64,000 nt of DNA from CAYQUO01 sp964420835 (GTDB taxonomy: Bacteria; Chloroflexota; Anaerolineae; Anaerolineales; Anaerolineaceae). Positions 6,898 through 15,056 of this stretch are shown here, in pieces. The position numbers and the translations under genes were made by a program. The notes below the pieces were generated by a model. That model made no database searches, was not told the origin of the DNA, and was given only the letters and a program-made list of their open reading frames with translations. The stretch is taken from positions 1 through 64,000 of the forward strand of contig CAYQUO010000013.1 of the NCBI GenBank assembly GCA_964420835.1. The letters are read 5' to 3'. How positions within the stretch are numbered: the stretch's first letter is position 1; each line of letters starts with the position of its first letter.

Positions 6898-7958
6898 GGG
6901 TTCTCTCCGAGGATGCCCTCCTCCAGCGCTGCCAATTTGGCTGGGAGTTGAAGGGGATTGGGCATGTTCTTAACCACGGTATCAGGGTCTTTTAATCCAT
7001 GGCCGGTGCAGATTGTAACGACCCGTAACCCTTTTAATTCCACCCTGTGGCCCAGTATTTCCTGGGCCAGGCCGGCCAGGCCGGCAGCGGAAGCGGGTTC
7101 CACCCACAAACCTTCGGCGGCCAGTTTTTTTTGCATATCCAGGATTTGAGCGTCTGATACAGCGATGATCCTGCCCTGTGACTCCTCGGCGGCCTGCAAC
7201 GCCTGTTCGCCCCGGGCCGGTTTCCCAATACGAATGGCTGTTGCCACCGTTTCCGGCTGGTCCACCGGATGACCAAGAACCAGCGGCGCCGATCCTGCAG
7301 CCTGCACCCCCAATATTTTTGGCAGGCCACTGCCGTGAAGTTCATTGAACTGGCGAAAGCCCATCCAATAAGCCGTGATATTGCCGGCGTTGCCCACCGG
7401 CAGGCATAACCAGTCCGGAGCGCTGCCCAATGTTTCACAAATCTCAAATGCACCCGTTTTTTGGCCCTCAAGACGGTAGGGGTTCAGGGAGTTCACCAGC
7501 GCTATTGGATGACGCTGGCAGATCTCAACAACCAGGGTGAGGGCGTCATCGAAGGATCCGTCGATCTGGATCACACGGGCGCCATGGGCGATTGCCCCGG
7601 CGAGCTTGCCGGCAGCCACCTTGCCCTGCGGAATGATGACAACACAACGCATGCCTGCCCTGGCAGCGTATGCGGCTGCAGAAGCGGCGGTGTTCCCTGT
7701 GGAGGCGCAGATGACCGTCTTTGCCCCACGGCCGGCAGCTTCGCTGATCGCCACGGTCATTCCCCGATCCTTGAAGGAACCGGTCGGGTTTAAGCCTTCG
7801 AACTTGGCAAATAATTCAAAACCGCCCCCCAGGTCTTCTGCCAGGCGGGGGAGTTCAATCAAGGGTGTATCGCCTTCATTGAGGCTGATTGGGACCAGGC
7901 TATTGGGAATGGTGAGGAGGGGGCTGTAGCGTGCGAGCACGCCTTGGCAGGGTTTCAA
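6894..7958 (-). CDS. thrC: Threonine synthase
   Basis: ThrC converts O-phosphohomoserine to threonine using pyridoxal phosphate. The 354-residue protein matches the short bacterial class. PLP-binding Lys63 lies in NPTGSFKDRGM and the cofactor phosphate loop is at PVGNAGNIT. The start is TTG at 7958, placed six bases after GGAG; no ATG is available nearby. It forms an operon with thrB, with an extended -10 promoter about 35 bases upstream. Confidence 0.94.
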   Translation of the reverse strand: MKPCQGVLARYSPLLTIPNSLVPISLNEGDTPLIELPRLAEDLGGGFELFAKFEGLNPTGSFKDRGMTVAISEAAGRGAKTVICASTGNTAASAAAYAARAGMRCVVIIPQGKVAAGKLAGAIAHGARVIQIDGSFDDALTLVVEICQRHPIALVNSLNPYRLEGQKTGAFEICETLGSAPDWLCLPVGNAGNITAYWMGFRQFNELHGSGLPKILGVQAAGSAPLVLGHPVDQPETVATAIRIGKPARGEQALQAAEESQGRIIAVSDAQILDMQKKLAAEGLWVEPASAAGLAGLAQEILGHRVELKGLRVVTICTGHGLKDPDTVVKNMPNPLQLPAKLAALEEGILGENP

Positions 7959-7993
7959 AGTGATCTCCGCAGGTGAAATGATTTGCCTTGTGG

Positions 7994-8002
7994 ATTATAC
8001 CA
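7994..8002 (-). promoter_or_regulatory. Extended -10 promoter of thrC-thrB
   Basis: On the minus strand the sequence TGGTATAAT gives a consensus extended -10 element, while no -35 match is seen at the expected distance. The transcript would have a leader of about 30 bases with a normal ribosome binding site. No leader peptide or riboswitch is evident. Confidence 0.65.
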
Positions 8003-8039
8003 GAGAGACCCTTTGCCTCGGGGATGAAGAACCCGGCGG

Positions 8040-8981
8040 TTAGGCCTCTTTCTCTGCCATGTAGCCGAGCCAGCGCAGCGCATCCGGATTATTCCGCCAG
8101 TTGCGGTTCACCTTTACCCGCAGGTCAAGGTACACCCTGCGCCCGCTCATGTTTTCTATTTCTGTCCGGGCGCTGACGCCGATGGTTTTGAGCATGCTGC
8201 CCTGCCGGCCGATGACGATCCCTTTATGCGATTCCTTGTCCACCAGCAATGTTGCTGCAATATAGGCGGTATTTTCATTACGCTCCTTGAACTCATCGAT
8301 CCTTACCGCCATGGCATGGGGGATCTCTTCCCGCAGGTGTTTCAATGCCGCTTCGCGGATCAACTCGGCGGCAATGTCCCGTTCATAAAGATCCGTTACC
8401 TGTTCATCGCTGAAGTAGGGGGGGCTTTCCGGAAGACGTTCCAGGACTGCCTCCAAAAGGGGTGTGATCCCTTCCCCTGTGGTCGATGAGATCGCCATCA
8501 ATTCCGCCGAGGGTAAAAGAGGAGCATACTCCCCAAGTCGCATCTCAAGGATGGCCAAATCGGAGAGCAGATCAGCCTTGTTCAATACCAGGATCACGGG
8601 TGGAGGTTTCTTAAGGCTGGCGATCTTCCCGGCAATCTCACGGTCTTCCGCCGCTGGGGGTTCGCGGGAATCCACCAGCCAAAGGATCACATCCGCATCC
8701 GCGAGGCCCTGCAGGGCGACCGCATTCATGAATTCGCCAAGTTTGTGCACAGGCTGATGGATACCGGGGGTATCCACAAGGATGACCTGGGCTGCATCCA
8801 GGGTGAGGATGCCAAGTTGCCGGCGGCGGGTTGTCTGCGGCCGGGGAGAGACCGCGGCAACCTTTTGCCCAAGCAGTCGGTTGATGAGGGTGGATTTCCC
8901 CACGTTGGGCCTGCCCACAACCGCCACATAGCCAGCCCGGCCAGTTGAGATTCCCTGTCCTTTGGCCGACACGCTGCTCAC
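8040..8981 (-). CDS. era: GTPase Era
   Basis: Era is an essential GTPase that binds the 3' end of 16S rRNA during assembly of the small subunit. The 313-residue protein has GRPNVGKST (G1, near residue 23), VDTPGI (G3) and NKAD (G4). A C-terminal KH domain carries KGIVIGRQGSMLKTIG. It follows ogt by nine bases and is probably cotranscribed with it. Confidence 0.95.
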   Translation of the reverse strand: MSSVSAKGQGISTGRAGYVAVVGRPNVGKSTLINRLLGQKVAAVSPRPQTTRRRQLGILTLDAAQVILVDTPGIHQPVHKLGEFMNAVALQGLADADVILWLVDSREPPAAEDREIAGKIASLKKPPPVILVLNKADLLSDLAILEMRLGEYAPLLPSAELMAISSTTGEGITPLLEAVLERLPESPPYFSDEQVTDLYERDIAAELIREAALKHLREEIPHAMAVRIDEFKERNENTAYIAATLLVDKESHKGIVIGRQGSMLKTIGVSARTEIENMSGRRVYLDLRVKVNRNWRNNPDALRWLGYMAEKEA

Positions 8982-8990
8982 CCACGTTCC

Positions 8991-9512
8991 TTATACAAGT
9001 TGATACCCTTCAAGTTTCAACAGCCAGGCCTTGGTTTGCAGCCCACCCGAACCGCCATAGCCGCGCAAGGACCCATCGGAGCCGATGACCCGGTGGCATG
9101 GCAGGATGATCGGCATGGGGTTGTGGGCCATGGCAGAACCGACTGCCCGGGCAGCTGCTGGCCTGCCAAGGGATGCCGCCAGTTGGCCATAGGTTTGAAC
9201 CTGGCCATAGGGGATGCGCGCACAGGCTTCAAGGGCGGCGTGGTTGAAGGGCGTCATCCCCTCCCAGTCTATGGGCGTCTGGAATTGTTTCAAACGGCCT
9301 GCAAGGTAATCACGCAACTCTTCAAGGAACTGATCAAGGTGGGTTGGGGCTGCAGATTCCTGGAGGCTGCCGCCATACTCTTTCTGGAGCAGGTTCACCC
9401 TTCCATAGATCACCCGTAAAAGGCCATTTTGGGAAACGGCAGCGGAAAACGGGCCCAACGGAGATTCATCCAATGAGCCTCCCCAAACCGGTTTCTTTGC
9501 CATCAATGGCAT
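8991..9512 (-). CDS. ogt: Methylated-DNA--protein-cysteine methyltransferase
   Basis: This suicide enzyme transfers alkyl groups from O6-alkylguanine in DNA to its own cysteine. The acceptor Cys139 sits in the hallmark PCHRVIG, with the helix-turn-helix segment RAVGSAMAHNPM just before it. The 173-residue length fits Ogt proteins without an Ada domain. AAGGAG precedes the ATG, and a TATAAT on the minus strand at 9534-9539 supplies a promoter. Confidence 0.93.
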   Translation of the reverse strand: MPLMAKKPVWGGSLDESPLGPFSAAVSQNGLLRVIYGRVNLLQKEYGGSLQESAAPTHLDQFLEELRDYLAGRLKQFQTPIDWEGMTPFNHAALEACARIPYGQVQTYGQLAASLGRPAAARAVGSAMAHNPMPIILPCHRVIGSDGSLRGYGGSGGLQTKAWLLKLEGYQLV

Positions 9513-9539
9513 AATGGTCTCTCCTTTGAGAAAATTATA

Positions 9540-9774
9540 GAATATTTGACTAAAAACATGGACTGATCGATGAAAAATTGCATATTTGTCGGTCTGGCGT
9601 AGGGTAACCGTAGGTTTAGAGTCAAGTATCGTAGAAGATGTTGTGTTATATTAATCACAAGGGCGACTTCTCTTCTTCTCCTCCTTGAAAGAGAGCGCCG
9701 GGGTCGGCGTCCCCGGCGCTCTCCAATTTAAACACAAGGTCATTCTTCTGAAAAGCCGGCATTCCAATGCAATA
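9540..9774. other. Intergenic region between ogt and the GIY-YIG gene
   Basis: No open reading frame with coding character is seen. The region holds an inverted repeat with arms TTGTG and CACAA ten bases apart at 9641-9660, of unknown meaning, and the strong hairpin listed separately at 9691-9723. Confidence 0.5.
9691..9723 (-). terminator. Long GC-rich hairpin after the GIY-YIG gene
   Basis: GAGAGCGCCGGGG (9691-9703) pairs perfectly with CCCCGGCGCTCTC (9711-9723) over 13 positions with a seven-base loop. On the minus strand only a short T stretch follows, so it may act as a terminator or as an RNA 3'-end stabiliser for the operon ending at 9775. Confidence 0.6.
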
Positions 9775-10062
9775 TCACCCTGGCAGAGGTGATACGGCTC
9801 CCCTCTTCTTTGACCGTTTCCCGGTTTCGGCAAGACGGCCTTTTTGTTCATGGCTCAGGCTCTTTATTCTGCGTTCACGCGACATGGCGGTTTTTTTGTC
9901 AGGCTGCTCTTCCACGTAAATGACACGCACTGGCAGCCTTGCCCGGGTGTAACGGGAACCACAACCGCGGTTGTGCTGCTTCTCCCGGCGTTGCGGGTCC
10001 ACTGTCCAGCCGGTATAGTAGGTGCCGTCTGCACATTTCAGGATGTAACAATAATACGGCAT
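9775..10062 (-). CDS. GIY-YIG nuclease-superfamily protein (UPF0213/YhbQ type)
   Basis: The 95-residue single-domain protein starts MPYYCYILKCADGTYYTGWT, which includes the GIY-YIG-like pair CYI...YTG. It continues with the family residues around RYTRARLPVRVIYVEE and the arginine/glutamate helix SRERRIKSLS. Small proteins of this type are widespread and poorly characterised; some are DNA endonucleases. The ATG shares one base with the stop of the upstream dehydrogenase gene. The basic tail of about 20 residues is ordinary for the family. Confidence 0.88.
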   Translation of the reverse strand: MPYYCYILKCADGTYYTGWTVDPQRREKQHNRGCGSRYTRARLPVRVIYVEEQPDKKTAMSRERRIKSLSHEQKGRLAETGKRSKKRGAVSPLPG

Positions 10063-11054
10063 CAGTTGTGAGTGGATTTGTCCCGCTTTGGGCGGATGCC
10101 GATCAGGTGGCCAAGCATCTCGCCGGTGGTTGGCAGGTCCGGGGCTGGCAGGGAGGTTTCCCAGTCGCCCGATTGCCGATCCTTCCACCAGACCGCCCTC
10201 GCTTCCTGGGCTGAGCGCATGTAGGTTTGAAGCCCTTCATTGTCCTCCTCTTCAAGGAGCCTGCGAAGGTCCTGCAGGGAGAGGATCAGGTTGTCCAGGA
10301 CACGCAGCGAATTGTCCCGGTTCATCAAGAGGGATAGGCCGGGTTTCCCGGTTTCATCCAGGTGCAGTGCCGGCCAGGTGGCGTGGAAAAATGCCTTGCC
10401 GGCCAGTTTGCGTGCCTCTCTCCAACCGGGCTGGTTGCCGACTGACCGGACAAGGCCGGCTGCTGCCATGATTGGCAGTTGGCGCACCGCGGCGGTCAGG
10501 CCATCCGCTTCGAGGGGGTCGCTGAACAAGGTTTGCGCGCCCAACAGGGCGGCCAGGTCGCAGGCCAGTTTCAGGGCATCCGCTTCGGTCGCCGGTGGCA
10601 CGGTGATGACGATCTGACTGTTCCTGAAAAGATCGGCGTGGGCGGCATTTAAGCCACCGTCGGTCTCTTCCAGCCAGGCCGGGTTGATGGTGGGTGTGAA
10701 GCTTACGAAGTGACGGCCGGCAGGCAGCAGGCTGGATGCGAGCGAGCAGAAACTGGTCCGTAAAGGGGATGTATCCATTAGCACTGCTCCATCCTTCAGG
10801 TCGGGAGCAATTTCTGTGATAAGGTCTGTAACCTCATCCACCGGCACTGCAAGGATCACCAGGTCGGAGTTTTCAACGGCTTTATGCAGGTTAATGATCA
10901 CCTGGTCCAAAGCCCCGGCTTTTTCCGCGGCTTTGGCGGTCTTCAGGTTCTTGTCGTGGCCGATGCGCACAATCTGGTCCGTGTGGTCGGCCAGGGCAAG
11001 GCCAATCGATGCACCAACCTGGCCCAACCCGATGATTGTCGTTTTTACCTTCAT
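10062..11054 (-). CDS. Prephenate dehydrogenase-like NAD(P)-binding protein
   Basis: The 330-residue protein has a Rossmann start (IIGLGQVGASIG, residues 8-19) and the overall layout of TyrA-type prephenate dehydrogenases. The catalytic His of the HPMAG-like motif is not present: the matching segment is FVSFTPTINP, with Thr120 in its place. Tyrosine synthesis is therefore not assured, and another dehydrogenase reaction is possible. The ATG at 11054 follows AGGAG closely and opens on the Rossmann fold; a longer upstream frame has no family character. It lies divergent to the DUF951 gene. Confidence 0.75.
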   Translation of the reverse strand: MKVKTTIIGLGQVGASIGLALADHTDQIVRIGHDKNLKTAKAAEKAGALDQVIINLHKAVENSDLVILAVPVDEVTDLITEIAPDLKDGAVLMDTSPLRTSFCSLASSLLPAGRHFVSFTPTINPAWLEETDGGLNAAHADLFRNSQIVITVPPATEADALKLACDLAALLGAQTLFSDPLEADGLTAAVRQLPIMAAAGLVRSVGNQPGWREARKLAGKAFFHATWPALHLDETGKPGLSLLMNRDNSLRVLDNLILSLQDLRRLLEEEDNEGLQTYMRSAQEARAVWWKDRQSGDWETSLPAPDLPTTGEMLGHLIGIRPKRDKSTHN

Positions 11055-11119
11055 CTGAAAATCTCCTGAAGTGGGAAAAATGCCGGCCAATCGGCTGGCA
11101 AAATCATTATAACATGTGG

Positions 11120-11136
11120 TGATATAATCGCCGTTG
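11120..11136 (+). promoter_or_regulatory. Extended -10 promoter giving a leaderless DUF951 mRNA
   Basis: TGATATAAT (11120-11128) is a perfect extended -10 element. Seven bases later comes the GTG start codon at 11136, exactly where transcription should begin. No Shine-Dalgarno sequence exists, so the mRNA is predicted to be leaderless. Confidence 0.7.
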
Positions 11137-11348
11137 TGCTTCCAGATATCGGGATTGGAGACCGCGTTCGACTGCGAAAACCGCACCCCTGTGGCGGGTA
11201 TGAGTGGAAAGTGGTGCGGTTGGGCGCAGATATAGGCTTGGAATGCATAACCTGCGGGCACCGGATCATGCTTTCGCGCCGGGAACTTAAAAACCGAATA
11301 AAAAGCAGGATGCCGGCAGAACCCAAAGACGGGCAAACCGCCCCCTGA
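11136..11348 (+). CDS. DUF951-family protein
   Basis: The 70-residue protein has GDRVRLRKPHPCGGYEWKVV (residues 8-27), then GADIGLECITCGHRIML, the signature of DUF951, a small family with a conserved CGG and CxxC zinc-ribbon-like core. Members are common in Firmicutes and Chloroflexota, often as single-domain proteins of unknown function. Its GTG start coincides with the predicted transcription start. Confidence 0.88.
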   Translation: MLPDIGIGDRVRLRKPHPCGGYEWKVVRLGADIGLECITCGHRIMLSRRELKNRIKSRMPAEPKDGQTAP

Positions 11349-11410
11349 AACAGACAACAGAAAACCTGCCGTAAGGGTGCCATTCCTTCACCCTGCTCTC
11401 CCCGCCCTGC

Positions 11411-11445
11411 TTGTCGAAAGACTTCCTCTGACATATAATTTCTGC
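11411..11445 (+). promoter_or_regulatory. Promoter giving a leaderless tsaE mRNA
   Basis: TTGTCG (11411-11416) and TATAAT (11434-11439) are 17 bases apart, and the ATG of tsaE begins six bases after the -10 box. This leaves no room for a 5' leader or a Shine-Dalgarno sequence. Confidence 0.7.
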
Positions 11446-11940
11446 ATGCCCATCCTGGATCAAAATTCAATGGAGTTCATCAGTCGCGGGCCGGAACAGA
11501 CCAGGCGGATCGGATCCCGACTGGGAGGGCTGCTTCAACCAGGGGACCTTGTTGGCCTTCAAGGGGCATTGGGGACTGGGAAAACCACCCTGGTACAGGG
11601 AATTGCCCAGGGGTGGGGTTCGCTGGACCAGGTTACCAGCCCGACGTTTGTCCTCATCAATGTGTACAACCATGCCCGGGGGGATCATCTATACCACCTG
11701 GATGCCTATCGTTTGGAGAACGCAGAGGAAGGTGAAGAGCTTGACCTGTTCCAATGCCTGGAGGAAGGCCCTTTGGTGGTGGAGTGGCCGGAACGGATTC
11801 GATCAGCCCTGCCTGTGGATGGCTTGTGGGTGGATTTATCCTGGATCGCCGATGAAACGCGTGGAATGATCTTTCATGCCCGGGGGGATCGAAGCAAAAC
11901 ATTGCTTGGGAATTTCAGGCAGATCGTGTACGGCACATGA
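11446..11940 (+). CDS. tsaE: tRNA t6A biosynthesis ATPase TsaE
   Basis: TsaE is the ATPase that supports the TsaB-TsaD complex in making N6-threonylcarbamoyladenosine at tRNA position 37. The 164-residue protein has a Walker A motif GALGTGKTTL near residue 41 and the family segment VTSPTFVLINVYN. It overlaps tsaB by four bases. The ATG at 11446 fits the -10 spacing; the longer upstream frame has no family similarity. Confidence 0.93.
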   Translation: MPILDQNSMEFISRGPEQTRRIGSRLGGLLQPGDLVGLQGALGTGKTTLVQGIAQGWGSLDQVTSPTFVLINVYNHARGDHLYHLDAYRLENAEEGEELDLFQCLEEGPLVVEWPERIRSALPVDGLWVDLSWIADETRGMIFHARGDRSKTLLGNFRQIVYGT

Positions 11941-12614
11941 GCGTTCTTCTGGCAATTGATACTTCAACACGGATGATGAGCCTGGCGCTGTTTGATGGCA
12001 GCCGGGTCATCGCCGAATACACCTGGCAAAGCCTCGGACGGCATACCGTTGAACTGGCGCCATCGGTCCAGGCCTTGATGGGGCGCTGCGGGTTGAAACC
12101 GGGTGACCTGTGTGCGATTGGGTGTGCCACCGGCCCGGGCTCTTTTACAAGCCTGCGCATTGGCCTGGCCTATGCCAAAGGGTTTTGCCTGGCGAGGAAC
12201 CTGCCATTGTTGGGTATTCCCACCCTGGATATTCTGACCGCAGCCCAGCCTCCGGCAACAAATCCGATGGTTGTTGTATTGCAGGCTGGCCGGTCCAGGC
12301 TGGCTGCAGCCTGGTACAAGTGCCAGGATGGCAGGTGGATCATAAGCCAGGAACCCGCTGTGATGACCGTTGGCGAGTTGCACAAACGAATCCATGTACC
12401 CACACTGGTGGCGGGCGAACTGGATGAAGAAATCCGCAACGAGTTAAAAAGAAAATGGAAAAATGTCATCCTTTTACCACCGGCCCAGTGCCTCCGTCGG
12501 GCAGGTTATCTTGCCGCTCTGGCTTGGGAGCGCTGGGTGAAAGGCGAGGCGGGAGATCCTGCAAGCCTTTCACCGATCTACCTGCGGACCCGGGACCCAA
12601 TCCCGGATGTTTGA
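11937..12614 (+). CDS. tsaB: tRNA t6A biosynthesis protein TsaB
   Basis: TsaB is the inactive paralogue of TsaD that is needed for t6A formation. The 225-residue protein shows the actin-like fold start LLAIDTSTRMMSLAL and the motif GCATGPGSFTSLRIGLAYAKG near residue 61. It overlaps tsaE by four bases and is followed by rimI. The tsaE-tsaB-rimI order is common in bacteria. TsaD itself is not in the window. Confidence 0.94.
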   Translation: MSVLLAIDTSTRMMSLALFDGSRVIAEYTWQSLGRHTVELAPSVQALMGRCGLKPGDLCAIGCATGPGSFTSLRIGLAYAKGFCLARNLPLLGIPTLDILTAAQPPATNPMVVVLQAGRSRLAAAWYKCQDGRWIISQEPAVMTVGELHKRIHVPTLVAGELDEEIRNELKRKWKNVILLPPAQCLRRAGYLAALAWERWVKGEAGDPASLSPIYLRTRDPIPDV

Positions 12615-12629
12615 GAGGAATGGGCGCCT

Positions 12630-13121
12630 GTGGTGGAGATTTGCCGGGCAGTGCTGGAGGATATCCCGCAGATCCATGCGCTGGATGTTCTTACCTCGAC
12701 CCTGCCGTGGAGTGAACGGTCGTACCGCTTCGAGTTAACCGACAACCCGGCTGCCCGGATGTGGGTGGCACGTTCTCCTGGAGCATCGCCGGGGGAGGAC
12801 ATCCAGGGCTTCCTGGTTCTGTGGCGGCTGGTGGATGAGGCGCACGTATCGAACATCGCTGTCCATCCAGACTGGAGACGGCAGGGGATCGCCACCCGCC
12901 TGCTGGCTACAGGATTAATGGAATTGTACGGCGAGGGTGCCCGGTCTGCCTTCCTGGAGGCCAGGCGGGGCAACCTTTCTGCGGTGGCGCTATACAATCG
13001 TTTCGGTTTTGTTGAGACCGGTGTCAGAAAACGTTATTACCGGGACAATAAGGAAGACGCTGTTTTAATGGAACTGCCCTTGCTGGAGCTGAAAAAAATC
13101 AAGGTATTCCTCCAGGGGTGA
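12630..13121 (+). CDS. rimI: Ribosomal protein S18 alanine N-acetyltransferase
   Basis: RimI acetylates the N-terminal alanine of ribosomal protein S18. The 163-residue GNAT protein has the acetyl-CoA loop NIAVHPDWRRQGIATRLL near residue 75 and the C-terminal LYNRFGFVETGVRKRYY that is typical of RimI. The start is GTG at 12630, with AGAGG 12 bases upstream. Its place after tsaB supports the name. Confidence 0.9.
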   Translation: MVEICRAVLEDIPQIHALDVLTSTLPWSERSYRFELTDNPAARMWVARSPGASPGEDIQGFLVLWRLVDEAHVSNIAVHPDWRRQGIATRLLATGLMELYGEGARSAFLEARRGNLSAVALYNRFGFVETGVRKRYYRDNKEDAVLMELPLLELKKIKVFLQG

Positions 13122-13170
13122 ATATCATTTAGAATCATTTTCATACTGATCAACCGGAGATAATTACCAG

Positions 13171-13851
13171 ATGGATACCAGCCAGATCTTAGAGGAAATT
13201 GCCGCCCAGGTGAGAACCTGCACAAAATGCGCCCTGCACCACTCCCGCAAGAATGGTGTTCCCGGGGAAGGGCCTGATAAGATTGAGGTCATGCTTGTTG
13301 GTGAAGGGCCCGGGTTTTATGAAAACGAACAGGGAAGGCCTTTTGTTGGCACGGCGGGCAAATTCCTGGATGAACTGCTGGAACAAGGCGGGCTTAAACG
13401 CGGGGATGTCTTTATTACCAATGTGGTCAAATGCCGGCCGCCATCCAATCGCGACCCGTTGCCCGAAGAGTTGGAAGCCTGCCGGCCATACCTGGAGCGC
13501 CAGATCGAGCTCCTGAATCCGCGGGTGATCGTTACCCTGGGCAGATATTCCATGGCCGCATTCATGCCGAACGTCCGTATCAGTGACGTGCATGGGCATG
13601 CCAACTGGGTGCGGGGCAGGCTGGTCGTCCCCATGTACCATCCTGCAGCGGCGCTGCACCAGCCATCCCTGAGGTCGGCGATCGAAAAGGATTTTTCCCA
13701 ATTACCCAAATGGATCGACCAGGCGAGGAATGCCTCCTCTCAGGCTGCAACCGAGGTGCAAAAGCCCGCGGTCTTCCAACCCCCGCCTGCTGAACAGATC
13801 GAACCTAATCGTTCAACCCCCACCCAGTTAAACCTGTTCCAGGGTGAATGA
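13171..13851 (+). CDS. Family 4 uracil-DNA glycosylase (Fe-S)
   Basis: This enzyme removes uracil from DNA. The 226-residue protein carries four cysteines for the Fe-S cluster (Cys17, Cys20, Cys88, Cys104), the active-site segment VGEGPGFYENEQGRPFVG near residue 43 and MYHPAA near residue 154. A proline/serine-rich tail of about 35 residues ends in QLNLF (residues 219-223), which resembles the beta sliding-clamp binding motif. It overlaps the next gene by four bases. GGAG precedes the ATG. Confidence 0.93.
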   Translation: MDTSQILEEIAAQVRTCTKCALHHSRKNGVPGEGPDKIEVMLVGEGPGFYENEQGRPFVGTAGKFLDELLEQGGLKRGDVFITNVVKCRPPSNRDPLPEELEACRPYLERQIELLNPRVIVTLGRYSMAAFMPNVRISDVHGHANWVRGRLVVPMYHPAAALHQPSLRSAIEKDFSQLPKWIDQARNASSQAATEVQKPAVFQPPPAEQIEPNRSTPTQLNLFQGE

Positions 13852-15044
13852 ACACATCCCCAGACAAGATCCATCTCGTCCATGTCATCACCGGGTTGGG
13901 CACCGGTGGTGCCGAGGGAATGCTCCTGCGATTGTTGAGTTTTCTGGACAGGGATCGTTTTGAACCCGCGGTTGTCTCGCTGGGCGAAGACGGCCCCACG
14001 GGAGTTGAGATCCGTGCTGCCGGAGTTCCGCTTGACATCCTTGGCATGAAACCGGGAAAGCTGGAGGTGGGAGCGGTCGTGCGCCTGGCTTCCCTGTTCC
14101 GGAAAAGATCCGCAGACCTGGTCCAAACGTGGATGTACCACGCCGACCTGGTGGGGGGACTGGCTGCCCGCTGGGCAGGTGGCATCCCGACAATCTGGGG
14201 CATCCGCAACACCCACCTGGATTTTTCCACTATGAAGCGAAGTACTGTGTTGACAGCGCAGGTTTGTGCGTTGCTCTCGCGCTGGCTGCCTGAACGAATT
14301 GTTTGCTGCTCCTTTGCTTCCTGCACGGAACACCAGCGCATGGGTTACGATCGTTCGCGCTCGGTGGTCATCCCCAACGGTTTTGACCTGGAACGGTTCC
14401 GCCCGAATCCGCAGGCGAGGCAGGAAGTGCGGAGTGAACTGGGGTTTCCAACCAGTGCAAAACTGGTTGGCCTGGCAGCCCGTTTTCACCCGATCAAAGA
14501 CCATCAAAATTTTCTCCGGGCCGCCCGCATACTCGTGCAATGGATGCCGGAAGTTCGTTTCGTTCTGTGTGGGGATGGAATTGACCCGGGAAACCGGCAA
14601 CTTGCCTCCTGGATGATGGAAGAGGACCTTGCCGGAAAGGCATACCTGCTGGGGCGCCGTACGGACATGCCCCGTTTGCTGGCCAGCCTGGATGTTGTCG
14701 TAAGCAGTTCGCGCGGGGAGGCTTTTCCGAATGTTGTGGGCGAGGCCATGGCGTGCGGGGTGCCTTGTGCCGTCACTGATGTTGGGGATTCAAGCCTGAT
14801 CGTTGACAAGACCGGTGTGGTGGTGCCGCCGGCTGAACCGGAGGCACTGGCCAGGGCAATGGAAAAACTGCTGCAACTGCCCATGGAGAAACGAGTACAA
14901 TTGGGGTTGGCAGCCCGAAAAAGGATACAGGAACAGTTTCATCTACCAGACATTGCTGCAAGATATGCCCGGTTATATGAAGAAATTGCCTTAAACACAG
15001 CCAATTTGGAACAAACACAGCGTAATGAGGGGAAACCCGGATAA
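13848..15044 (+). CDS. Glycosyltransferase, family 4 type
   Basis: The 398-residue protein begins with the acceptor-side motif ITGLGTGGAEGMLLRLLSFL and has the donor-side block GEAFPNVVGEAMACGVPCAVTDVGDS near residue 285. This is the two-Rossmann GT-B layout of GT4 retaining glycosyltransferases acting at the cytoplasmic face. It overlaps the glycosylase gene by four bases and is followed by asparagine synthase and another glycosyltransferase, so it probably belongs to a cell-surface glycan pathway. Substrates cannot be read from sequence. Confidence 0.88.
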   Translation: MNTSPDKIHLVHVITGLGTGGAEGMLLRLLSFLDRDRFEPAVVSLGEDGPTGVEIRAAGVPLDILGMKPGKLEVGAVVRLASLFRKRSADLVQTWMYHADLVGGLAARWAGGIPTIWGIRNTHLDFSTMKRSTVLTAQVCALLSRWLPERIVCCSFASCTEHQRMGYDRSRSVVIPNGFDLERFRPNPQARQEVRSELGFPTSAKLVGLAARFHPIKDHQNFLRAARILVQWMPEVRFVLCGDGIDPGNRQLASWMMEEDLAGKAYLLGRRTDMPRLLASLDVVVSSSRGEAFPNVVGEAMACGVPCAVTDVGDSSLIVDKTGVVVPPAEPEALARAMEKLLQLPMEKRVQLGLAARKRIQEQFHLPDIAARYARLYEEIALNTANLEQTQRNEGKPG

Positions 15045-15056
15045 GGCATGGGAATG

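Noticed and set aside
9641..9660. CRP/FNR-type site
   Set aside because: The arms TTGTG and CACAA are ten bases apart, while TGTGA-N6-TCACA is required. No regulated gene is well placed.
11055..11357. Long N-terminal extension of the TyrA-like protein
   Set aside because: The Rossmann fold starts at the ATG 11054 with AGGAG before it, and the extension runs antisense across the DUF951 gene and its promoter.
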